A stretch of DNA of 64,000 bases from Dyadobacter psychrophilus (GTDB lineage: Bacteria; Bacteroidota; Bacteroidia; Cytophagales; Spirosomataceae). The stretch is from assembly GCF_900167945.1 (NCBI RefSeq), contig NZ_FUZA01000002.1, positions 310,001 through 374,000 of the forward strand, read 5' to 3'. The position numbers and the translations under genes are program-made. The notes under the pieces are model-generated. The model was given only the letters and a program-made list of their open reading frames with translations. It was not told where the DNA came from and did not search any database. Of this stretch, positions 25,404-32,534 are shown one piece after another; the first letter of the stretch is position 1, and the number at the start of each line of letters is the position of its first letter.

Positions 25404-27246
25404 GCGCCGTAGCTTTTCTGTTGTCCAATGTTTCCGCCGTCTTAACCAATTGGACAAATTCTGAGCGGTAACCTTCCTCATCTTTGCCGAAAGCCGTTTT
25501 TGCACGCGCAATCACTTGCCGGTAACTGGCTTGCCCCTTAAACTCCGAGTTCCGGAGCAATAACCCGAATTCTGCCACTGCACTCCCGAAACGAAGATTT
25601 TCTGAACAGTCGGCCAGTGGTTTAGATGCGTTTTTAACAGGCATATCAAATAATATGCTTTTGTCAGAATCCGGCTTTTTGTAGCGAATTTTTAAGGTTA
25701 ACATTTCTTCCGTCTTCCCAATGTCCGAAGCATCCGTTTTCTGATATTTCAATGCATCATTCTTTGACAGGTAGGGGCTGTTATCACCCGCAGGGACTAT
25801 TTCGTAGAGAGCAGTTACCGTGTGGCCCGAGCCCATTTCGCCGGCATCTTTTTTGTCGTCATGAAACTCTTCATTTTTGAGCGCACGATTTTCGTAACCG
25901 ATTAACCTGTAAGCTTGTACATGCCTCGGGTTGAATTCGATCTGGATTTTGACGTCTTTGGCAATGGTGAAGAGCGTTCCACCGAATTCCTGCACAAATT
26001 CTTTTCTCGCTTCCTGAATGTTGTCAATGTAAGCATAGTTTCCATTGCCTTTATCGGCCAGTGTTTCGATATGACTGTCTTTGTAATTTCCCATCCCAAA
26101 TCCCATAATGCTTAGGAAAATACCCTCTTTCCGTTTTCCTTCTATCAGACGCTGCAATTCGCCCTCACTTGAAATACCAACATTAAAGTCGCCGTCTGTT
26201 GCCAGAATTACGCGGTTATTTCCATCTTTCATGAAGTTGTCCTTCGCAAGCTTATATGCCAGTTCAATGCCGTCGCCGCCAGCCGTCGAGCCGCCTGCTT
26301 CCAGTCCGTCAAGTGCTTCCTTAATGGTGATTTTCTCACTTCCCGGTGTTGGTTTCAAAATTTCACCCGCAGCACCTGCGTATACAACTATGGAAATTTT
26401 GTCCTGCGGCCGAAGCTGGTCAACCAGCAATTTAAATGCCTGTTTCAGAAGGGGAAGTTTATTTTGGTCAGACATGGAGCCTGAAACGTCGATCAGGAAG
26501 ACCAGGTTCGAGGCTGGCAGATTTTTAGTCTGGACGGTTTTTGCCTGTAAGCCAATGTGCAGTAATTTCAGACCCGGATTCCACGGAGAATCAGTCAGTT
26601 CGGTCGATACGGCAATGGGGTGCTCACCCGATGGCTCTGCATAATTGTAATCAAAATAATTGATCATTTCCTCAATCCGCACCGCATCAACAGGCGGCAT
26701 TTGTCCGGTGTTCAAAAAACGGCGCGTGTTGCTGTAAGAGGCCCGATCCACATCAACTGAAAATGTTGTAACGGGCGTTTGCGATGCGACCTGAAAGCCG
26801 TTTTCGTTAATCGGGTTGTAATTTTCAGTCTCCTGACGATGCTGTTGCGGTAACGGCGCCATAAAGGTGTGCATGGCCTGTTCCATCCTGACATGGTTTC
26901 CCGAAACTTTCCGGTGGACCTGCTGATGCTCGCTCAGCGCGTCCGTCAGATCGATGCGGCTTGTCGTTAGTGTCACATTCAGTGTGCTGGTGGCGCCCAG
27001 TTTCGCTTCCTTGGTTGCATAACCAGGCATTGTGAACGTCAGCGTCTGTGCATAAGTTGGGATCAGGATTGCGTATCTTCCCAATGAATCCGTTTTGGTA
27101 GAGATCATGGAATTTTTGAGCATAACGATCACATTAGCAAGCGGTTTTTGGTTTTCGTCCGTCACAACACCGGTGATTTTCCTGGTTTGCAGCAATGTAA
27201 ACGCAGTGAGAGCGAAAAAGAGGAGTAATGCAATTTTACTTTTCAT
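25393..27246 (-). CDS. VWA-domain protein (YfbK-like) with carboxypeptidase-regulatory-like domain
   Basis: 617 residues. A signal peptide (KIALLLFFALTAFTLLQ) is followed by a CarboxypepD_reg-like beta domain (ITGVVTDENQKPLANVIV, about 24-95). Then come a YfbK-type N-terminal region (TFSVDVDRASYSNTRRFL), a von Willebrand factor A domain with an intact MIDAS start (LVFLIDVSGSMSDQNKLPLL), and a C-terminal region like that of YfbK (LTLKIRYKKPDSDKSI). Export to the envelope and metal-dependent protein binding are expected; the partner is unknown. It is divergent from the ECF sigma/anti-sigma-like genes, and the shared upstream region holds a compound inverted repeat. Confidence 0.9.
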   Translation of the reverse strand: MKSKIALLLFFALTAFTLLQTRKITGVVTDENQKPLANVIVMLKNSMISTKTDSLGRYAILIPTYAQTLTFTMPGYATKEAKLGATSTLNVTLTTSRIDLTDALSEHQQVHRKVSGNHVRMEQAMHTFMAPLPQQHRQETENYNPINENGFQVASQTPVTTFSVDVDRASYSNTRRFLNTGQMPPVDAVRIEEMINYFDYNYAEPSGEHPIAVSTELTDSPWNPGLKLLHIGLQAKTVQTKNLPASNLVFLIDVSGSMSDQNKLPLLKQAFKLLVDQLRPQDKISIVVYAGAAGEILKPTPGSEKITIKEALDGLEAGGSTAGGDGIELAYKLAKDNFMKDGNNRVILATDGDFNVGISSEGELQRLIEGKRKEGIFLSIMGFGMGNYKDSHIETLADKGNGNYAYIDNIQEARKEFVQEFGGTLFTIAKDVKIQIEFNPRHVQAYRLIGYENRALKNEEFHDDKKDAGEMGSGHTVTALYEIVPAGDNSPYLSKNDALKYQKTDASDIGKTEEMLTLKIRYKKPDSDKSILFDMPVKNASKPLADCSENLRFGSAVAEFGLLLRNSEFKGQASYRQVIARAKTAFGKDEEGYRSEFVQLVKTAETLDNRKATAQKD

Positions 27247-27274
27247 GGTTAATAGATTTTTTGTTTATTGACTT

Positions 27275-27343
27275 GATGCAGGGCACATTCAGATTCCATA
27301 AAAATTTTTTGATTTTTTTATGGAATTTCAAAAAAGCTGCATC
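27275..27343. promoter_or_regulatory. Compound inverted repeat between divergent VWA and sigma-factor genes
   Basis: An inner hairpin has perfect 12-bp arms at 27293-27304 and 27315-27326 (ATTCCATAAAAA and its complement, 10-nt loop). It is flanked by an outer 7-bp pair, GATGCAG at 27275-27281 and CTGCATC at 27337-27343. The whole lies in the divergent promoter region and could be an operator or a cruciform/terminator element insulating the two transcripts. Confidence 0.5.
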
Positions 27344-27498
27344 TAATGGTTGACACACGGATATTATCATGTTTTTAAGCCGGCGCATGTGAGGTTTTTA
27401 AAATACTCAGGGGAAATAAAGCAGCACCGCTTTCAGAAGCGCAGCAACTTGCGGCCTATCGCAGCTCGGCTATCGGCGGCGCGGCGGATGTCGGCTTA

Positions 27499-27993
27499 TT
27501 GGGGGCGCTCTATTCGCCTTACATGGAAATGGTCTTTGCGCTGTGTTACAAATATTTACAAGACGAAGATGCCTCCAAAGACGCGGTAATGCAGATTTTT
27601 GAAAAGCTGGTCGTTGATTTGCAAACGCATGAAGTGGGGCATTTCAAAAGCTGGCTACACAGCGTTTGCCGTAATTTTTGCCTGATGCAGCTCCGTGCCA
27701 AAAAGACATTCGTTTCAGCCGCTGATGTCGGCAATGAAGAAGACGAGACCTTCCTGATTGCTATGGAACCCGAAGAGCCGCTTTTTAATGATCAGAAATT
27801 AGATGCTTTGGAAAAATGTCTGGGAACATTGCAGGCGGAGCAAAGAACGGCGATTCAGCTGTTTTATATGCAGGAAAAATGTTACAGCGAGATTAGTCAA
27901 GAGACAGGTTTTGATCTCAACAAAGTGAAAAGTTACATTCAGAATGGCAAGCGTAACCTGAAAATTTGTATCGAGAAAAATGGCAGAGAATAA
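27499..27993 (+). CDS. ECF-type RNA polymerase sigma factor (N-terminus probably disrupted)
   Basis: From TTG 27499, 164 residues. Sigma region 2 is GALYSPYMEMVFALCYKYL, DEDASKDAVMQIFEKLV and GHFKSWLHSVCRNFCLMQLR; region 4 is LEKCLGTLQAEQRTAIQLFYMQ with the helix-turn-helix YSEISQETGFDLNKVKSYI. The same frame is open back to 27379 and encodes a typical family N-terminus (LSEAQQLAAYRSS) but has no ATG, GTG or TTG before 27499. A matching RFLKYSG peptide lies in another frame from GTG 27389, so the real gene probably starts near 27389 and is split by a one-base loss in the GGGG run at 27410-27413. The anti-sigma-like gene overlaps its end by 14 nt. Confidence 0.8.
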   Translation: MGALYSPYMEMVFALCYKYLQDEDASKDAVMQIFEKLVVDLQTHEVGHFKSWLHSVCRNFCLMQLRAKKTFVSAADVGNEEDETFLIAMEPEEPLFNDQKLDALEKCLGTLQAEQRTAIQLFYMQEKCYSEISQETGFDLNKVKSYIQNGKRNLKICIEKNGRE

Positions 27994-28990
27994 GTCAGAT
28001 ATGGCTGGATTTGGGGACTTTCGCCGCTATCATAACGGTAAAATGTCGACCAATGAGCAGCATTTGTTTGAAAAGCAGATGCTGGAAGATCCTATGCTCG
28101 CCGAGGCGTACGATGGGTTTCTGGCCATGCATCGTAATAAGGCTAATGTTGCCGATATAAAACAGGCCCTGAACCAGAATTTGCGAAACAGGGTCACCGG
28201 CAACCGAAAAAGGACAATTCCGTTATGGACTTATGGAGCAGCGGCCTCTCTGATCATTACTTTGGGCACATTCTGGGTTATATTTATTTCCGATCCCCAG
28301 AAAGGTGACATGAAGGAAACTGGACAAAATCCAGTTGAAAAGCCATTGGCAGAGGCTGAACCAGCGCCCCGATCTGCTCCCGAAACGAAACCGGAAATAG
28401 CATTACCGACCGAAAAACCCGCTCCACGCAGGCATTCAGCAAGCAAGCGTGCGCGGGAGCGCGAACTGGCCATTGAAATTCCTGAACAACGAACGGAAAC
28501 AGATTTAGCGGCCGTAGATAACGAAGAGCAGGTGCGTGTCCCCGCTGCGGCGCCTGTGGAGAAACAAGCATTCGGCAATACGGCGCGCACGCCAATGCCC
28601 GCTGCAACGGCCGGGCGGAGGGGGCAAGAACCCAAATACAAAAAGAGTCAAACCGTTGTGGCCGAGGCAGCTTCCGCCAGAACTCTGGCAGCATTGCCCG
28701 ACTTGACAGATTCAGTTACTAAGCTGTCAGCCAGTCCCTTAATGGGCTGGGACGCGTACAATGCCTATCTGGAAAAGCAAGCCAGCGCCGCCAGGCGTAA
28801 GGGAGAAGTAACGGTAATTTTTTATGTAAATGCGGACGGGACATTGGCCGACTTCACTGCTCAGGGCAAAAAGCAATTGCATTCAGAGGCGATCCGCATT
28901 GTGCAAGAAGGCCCGCTTTGGTTGCCCGCCAGGCAAAATGGCTTTGCTGTACGCACTCCGGTAACTGTCAAGTTACTGTTCAAAAAGTAA
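27980..28990 (+). CDS. Anti-sigma-factor-like membrane protein with TonB-like C-terminal domain
   Basis: 336 residues. The N-terminal ~70 residues (FRRYHNGKMSTNEQHLFEKQ, LEDPMLAEAYDGF) resemble the cytoplasmic part of Bacteroidota anti-sigma proteins. A membrane segment (LWTYGAAASLIITLGTFWVIF) follows at about 75-95, then a long Pro/Ala/Glu-rich periplasmic linker. The C-terminal ~75 residues (KGEVTVIFYVNADGTLADF, then HSEAIRIVQEGPLWLPARQNG) look like a TonB C-terminal domain. The gene starts inside the end of the sigma gene, so the two are translationally coupled. It probably holds the sigma factor at the membrane and senses an envelope signal. A TonB-type energy role is the alternative. Confidence 0.78.
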   Translation: MAENKSDMAGFGDFRRYHNGKMSTNEQHLFEKQMLEDPMLAEAYDGFLAMHRNKANVADIKQALNQNLRNRVTGNRKRTIPLWTYGAAASLIITLGTFWVIFISDPQKGDMKETGQNPVEKPLAEAEPAPRSAPETKPEIALPTEKPAPRRHSASKRARERELAIEIPEQRTETDLAAVDNEEQVRVPAAAPVEKQAFGNTARTPMPAATAGRRGQEPKYKKSQTVVAEAASARTLAALPDLTDSVTKLSASPLMGWDAYNAYLEKQASAARRKGEVTVIFYVNADGTLADFTAQGKKQLHSEAIRIVQEGPLWLPARQNGFAVRTPVTVKLLFKK

Positions 28991-29474
28991 GGTAGTTTTC
29001 GCCTGCACCTCTTCCTAAGGACTGTTTTCAAGCACTTTACAACTTTTTGGAGTATATAATTATCCATGGATTTAAATAATCTCGCATGGATCAGTCGGTT
29101 ACAAAATTAACCGTAGAACTAATTTGTATTTTTTTTTGAAATTTGAATCCTAAATTTTTGCGTTCTGGATAGTTGTATTTAATTTTACTACCTACGTCGC
29201 CACTCCCTTCATACATACACCCTTTATAAATGTTTCTGTAAATCAAACCATACAACCAATCATTGATGTTTTTTTAGGTCTGATACGATGGAAACGGGTC
29301 GTTTCTAATAAATTTTCCGGATAGATTTTGTATTGGACAGTATTATTACTAATTCTACGAAATAATTGGCTGTATTTTTATATCTTTAAAATACGCCCGG
29401 CGCAAATCAGCCAAAATTTCCGAGCGGTAACATCAAAAAAGCACTAGATAATTTGAATATTTTTTACTCAACCT
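28991..29474. other. AT-rich intergenic region, 484 bases
   Basis: No gene was recognised. It contains a short perfect inverted repeat at 29096-29113 (CGGTTA, 6-nt loop, TAACCG) and AT-rich tracts. A TAGATTTTG element (near 29322) is close to, but not identical with, a -7 consensus. It should hold the promoter of the polysaccharide operon beginning at 29475 and possibly a leader RNA. Confidence 0.5.
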
Positions 29475-29864
29475 ATGAGCAGTAGAAGAAATCTCTTGAT
29501 TATAGACGATGAACCAAGTATCACCAAGATATTGGAGCATTTTCTAAAAAAGGACTTTAATGTTGTAATTAAAAGTGACGGATCCGAAGGCATGCTTTGG
29601 CTCGAAGAAGGAAATCAGGCCGACCTGATCATTGCAGATTTGCATATGCCCAATTTGAGCGGAAAAGAGTTCTTAAAGGTTGCAAAAGCCAGCAATTTGT
29701 ATGCTGACATTCCGGTGATCATCCTTTCCGGATCCGACGAAAGCAGTGAACGCATTCAATGCCTGAACCTGGGCGCGGACGATTTTATGGTCAAACCATT
29801 CAATCCGATGGAAGTTCACGCCAAGATCAATGCAATCCTTCGCCGAAGTAAACGCTACTCTTAA
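29475..29864 (+). CDS. Single-domain response regulator upstream of the polysaccharide genes
   Basis: 129 residues forming one receiver domain: LLIIDDEPSITKIL (acidic pocket DDE), phospho-acceptor Asp in LIIADLHMPNLSG, Thr/Ser switch position in IILSGSDES, and Lys in FMVKPFNPME. No output domain. It ends 13 nt before the sugar-transferase gene, which itself carries a receiver-like domain, so both are in one operon and may interact. Possibly phosphorylated by the nearby hybrid kinase or another kinase (inference). Confidence 0.9.
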   Translation: MSSRRNLLIIDDEPSITKILEHFLKKDFNVVIKSDGSEGMLWLEEGNQADLIIADLHMPNLSGKEFLKVAKASNLYADIPVIILSGSDESSERIQCLNLGADDFMVKPFNPMEVHAKINAILRRSKRYS

Positions 29865-29877
29865 TCAGCAAATCAAT

Positions 29878-31092
29878 ATGGAATTGACAAGCACGTCCGC
29901 GGGAATGGTTGTTGAGCCAAAATCCTACGTCGCGTTGTTCAGGGTTATTTATCTGAACAAAGATCTGGAACAATACCTGAAATTTTCGGAACAGTATGCC
30001 GATTCGCTGCAGGTTGAATATTTCGACTCCAAGGAAGGCGTTCTCCGCGCCCTTGAAGAGAATTATCCCGCAGACATTATCCTGGCCCACACAGAAAGCG
30101 GCGGCCTGGAATTGCTTGACACGATCCGCAATAATGCTGGCTTTGGCAACATTCCCTTCGTACTTATGGTGAACAACCTGAGCTACGAAGCGATAGAAAT
30201 TGCCCGCAAGCATCACGCTGACGATATTTTCTCCGTTCGTTTTGATGACGGCGACCTCATTACCCGCATCCGTTATTTCAAAAAGAGACAATGGTATGTG
30301 GCCAGCAAAGCTTCACAAAAAATCAGCGCCCAAAATACACGTACACCACTCTGGAAAAGGGCCATCGACGTCATTACAACGGGCGGCGCAGTGATCCTTT
30401 TGCTTCCGGTGTTTCTGCTGGTGGCGCTTCTGATACGCCTGGACTCGAAAGGGCCGGTTTTTTACAAATCAAAAAGGGTAGGGAGCGGTTACAAGATCTT
30501 CGACCTTTACAAATTCCGCACCATGCGTACAGATGCCGATCAGCTCATCCGAAAAATGGCTGCATTAAGCATGTACAACAAAAGCACTGAGCCTGTAAAC
30601 CAGATCGAAAGTAACGGCTTGTGTGATGATTGTCTGGCGGGGAATCAATGTAAGAGCTTGCTGTTCCACGACGGAAAGGAGATTTGCGAGAAGCTTTATC
30701 ACTTCCAGAAGGACCAGAAAGCTGCCTTTATGAAATTTCAGAACGATCCGCGGATTACGCGTTTTGGGCAGTTTTTAAGAAACAGCAGCCTGGACGAACT
30801 GCCCCAGCTGATCAACATACTGAAAGGCGATATGTCGCTGGTGGGTAACCGCCCGCTGCCGCTTTACGAAGCTGAAAAAATGACCACCGACGATAAAATC
30901 CTCCGCTTCGCAGGCCCGGCCGGTCTTACCGGCTTGTGGCAGGTGACCAAACGCGGAAAAGGGAAAGCGGATATGTCAGAAGAAGAAAGGACGCAGCTGG
31001 ATATTACTTATGCAAAGGAATTTTCCTTTAAGATGGATATGCAGATCATTCTTAAAACTTTCCCGGCCCTCTTGCAATCAGAAAACGTGTAA
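29878..31092 (+). CDS. Priming sugar transferase with N-terminal pseudo-receiver domain and Cys-rich insertion
   Basis: 404 residues from ATG 29878 (an ATG at 29830 would overlap the previous gene by 35 nt). Residues about 15-140 have the receiver fold pattern but lack the phospho-acceptor Asp (DIILAHTESGG in place of an xxxDxxMP motif), so this is a pseudo-receiver. From about 160 it is a polyisoprenyl-phosphate hexose-1-phosphate transferase: one membrane segment (VITTGGAVILLLPVFLLVAL), SKRVGSGYKIFDLYKFRTMR, SSLDELPQLINILKGDMSLV and GNRPLPLYE. Inside it sits an insertion with C249, C252, C258 and C270 (C-x2-C-x5-C-x11-C), a possible metal site. It loads the first sugar on undecaprenyl phosphate for exopolysaccharide synthesis. 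Confidence 0.92.
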   Translation: MELTSTSAGMVVEPKSYVALFRVIYLNKDLEQYLKFSEQYADSLQVEYFDSKEGVLRALEENYPADIILAHTESGGLELLDTIRNNAGFGNIPFVLMVNNLSYEAIEIARKHHADDIFSVRFDDGDLITRIRYFKKRQWYVASKASQKISAQNTRTPLWKRAIDVITTGGAVILLLPVFLLVALLIRLDSKGPVFYKSKRVGSGYKIFDLYKFRTMRTDADQLIRKMAALSMYNKSTEPVNQIESNGLCDDCLAGNQCKSLLFHDGKEICEKLYHFQKDQKAAFMKFQNDPRITRFGQFLRNSSLDELPQLINILKGDMSLVGNRPLPLYEAEKMTTDDKILRFAGPAGLTGLWQVTKRGKGKADMSEEERTQLDITYAKEFSFKMDMQIILKTFPALLQSENV

Positions 31093-31138
31093 CCCTCCTC
31101 TATCAGAACATTATCGAAATTACTTATACACGCTTATG

Positions 31139-31756
31139 TTAAATGGTCTTAACCCATTCATTGCGGGACCCGTCGTACTGTTTGATAACCCGGGCTGGGT
31201 TGCCGACAGCGACAGAGTAGGGAGGGATATTTTTGGTGACAACGGCTCCTGCGGCAACTACGCAGTGTTTTCCAATGGTAACCCCGGCAGTGATCACGGT
31301 GTTGGCGCCAATCCAGCAGTCGTCTTCAATTACAATGGGCGCAACGCTAACGCCTTGCTGGTGAATCGGTTGCGCAATGTCAGTGTAGTTATGGTTCAGT
31401 CCGCTTGCCACAATGTTCTGTGCGAGAATGACGTTGTTGCCGATCGTTACAGGACCAATGATCACATTACCCAGCCCGATCAGCGAATTATTGCCAATCC
31501 TCACTTCCCCCACGCCATTATTAACCGTAGTAAAGTCTTCAATCATGGAATTGTCTCCGATTGAGAAAGGGTTGAACGGAAGCACATCCATTCTAACCCA
31601 GCTCCTTATAACGACATTCTTACCTCTTTGATGATAAAACCGGTTCAATATCACCCTAACCCAAAGCCTCGGACGGGCCTGATTTGTAGGAATAAGAAGC
31701 CAGTGAAAGAATTTTTTTAAACGCGGGTTGCTCTTGATTTGGTCTGAAAAAGCCAT
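31139..31756 (-). CDS. Left-handed beta-helix (hexapeptide) acyltransferase
   Basis: 205 residues. The C-terminal two thirds are hexapeptide repeats (IGDNSMIEDFTTV, VRIGNNSLIGLGNVIIGPVTIG, NNVILAQNIVASG, VIEDDCWIGANTVITAGVTIG, CVVAAGAVVTKNIPPYSVAVG), ending in GNPARVIKQYD, as in WbbJ/maltose O-acetyltransferase-type enzymes. Catalytic His in SGLNHNY. It probably acetylates a sugar of the polysaccharide. It is transcribed opposite to its neighbours; a well-spaced Bacteroidota promoter lies just upstream of its ATG. Confidence 0.92.
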   Translation of the reverse strand: MAFSDQIKSNPRLKKFFHWLLIPTNQARPRLWVRVILNRFYHQRGKNVVIRSWVRMDVLPFNPFSIGDNSMIEDFTTVNNGVGEVRIGNNSLIGLGNVIIGPVTIGNNVILAQNIVASGLNHNYTDIAQPIHQQGVSVAPIVIEDDCWIGANTVITAGVTIGKHCVVAAGAVVTKNIPPYSVAVGNPARVIKQYDGSRNEWVKTI

Positions 31757-31791
31757 TCGGTCGGGGCAGGGAAAGTAGAAGTAATTTTATT

Positions 31792-31822
31792 CAAATGTAT
31801 TTCCAATAACTACAAAACCAAG
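31792..31822 (-). promoter_or_regulatory. Bacteroidota-type promoter of the hexapeptide acyltransferase gene
   Basis: On the minus strand, a -33-like CTTG (31822-31819) is separated by exactly 19 nt from a perfect -7 box TACATTTG (31799-31792; consensus TAnnTTTG). Transcription would start about 30 nt before the ATG at 31756. Confidence 0.6.
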
Positions 31823-31859
31823 CAAAATCCATTTTAAATAAACTATTTTTTAAAAAATA

Positions 31860-32534
31860 ATGCCGATGAGATACGCAGTGTTTTTAATTCCCTTGTTTTT
31901 GATTACCCTCACAACACACGCCCAGGAATCTTTGAGCAAAGATGTGGACTATGCGTATCTCGAAAAACTAATTGCCATTACCAGAGCGAATTATCCGAAG
32001 ATTAAAATGTATGACGACCGGGTAACAGTAGCTGAATATGCGATCAAAAAAGCGAAACTTTCATATTTTGATATTTTCAATTTTTCATACCTGTACAGCC
32101 CAAATAACAACACAGCGACGATTTCACCAACATTGCTGAGCGGTTACCAGCTGGGGTTCTTCGTTAATATTGGCGCCATTCTGCAAAAGCCCAGCATGAT
32201 CAAGCAGGCCAAAGGAGAGCTTTCGGTTATGCAGCATGATAAGGAAGCATTTGACCTGAATATGGTAGCCGAAGTGAAGAAACGCTATTTCACGCTGATC
32301 CAGAAACGGGCTATTTTCAAAGTGCGTTCCAACGCCGTGCTGGATGTGGAAAGTATGGTTGCCAATGTGAAAAAACGTTTCGAGATGGGGCAGGAGACGT
32401 TGGAAAAATATAATCAGATACTGGTTATGCAGACAGACCATTACCAAAACTTGCTGAACGCAGAAAGCGAGATTTTGATAGCGAAAAGCAGTCTGGAAGA
32501 ATTATTGGGACAAAAATTAGAAGACATAAAATGA
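31860..32534 (+). CDS. Single-repeat TolC-like outer membrane protein
   Basis: 224 residues. Signal peptide (RYAVFLIPLFLITLTTHA, cut before QES) followed by one TolC-type repeat: helix (LEKLIAITRANYPKIK), a short beta-hairpin-like stretch (FNFSYLYSPNNNTATISP, then GYQLGFFVNIG), then long helices (MIKQAKGELSVMQHDKEAF; YNQILVMQTDHYQNLLNAESEILIAKSSLEEL taken as two pieces). Full TolC proteins have two such repeats in about 430-480 residues; this has one. It overlaps the Wzc-like gene by 4 nt (ATGA), so it probably provides the outer membrane side of export in place of a Wza-type protein (inference). An ATG at 31866 is an alternative start. Confidence 0.78.
   Translation: MPMRYAVFLIPLFLITLTTHAQESLSKDVDYAYLEKLIAITRANYPKIKMYDDRVTVAEYAIKKAKLSYFDIFNFSYLYSPNNNTATISPTLLSGYQLGFFVNIGAILQKPSMIKQAKGELSVMQHDKEAFDLNMVAEVKKRYFTLIQKRAIFKVRSNAVLDVESMVANVKKRFEMGQETLEKYNQILVMQTDHYQNLLNAESEILIAKSSLEELLGQKLEDIK

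Noticed and set aside
28231-28694. Two overlapping minus-strand frames of 136 codons inside the anti-sigma-like gene
   Set aside because: They are mirror frames of the Pro/Ala-rich linker, whose codon composition leaves few stops on the other strand.
31844-31859. 16-bp A/T palindrome directly before the TolC-like gene
   Set aside because: Composed of A and T runs only; symmetry of this kind is common in AT-rich leaders.
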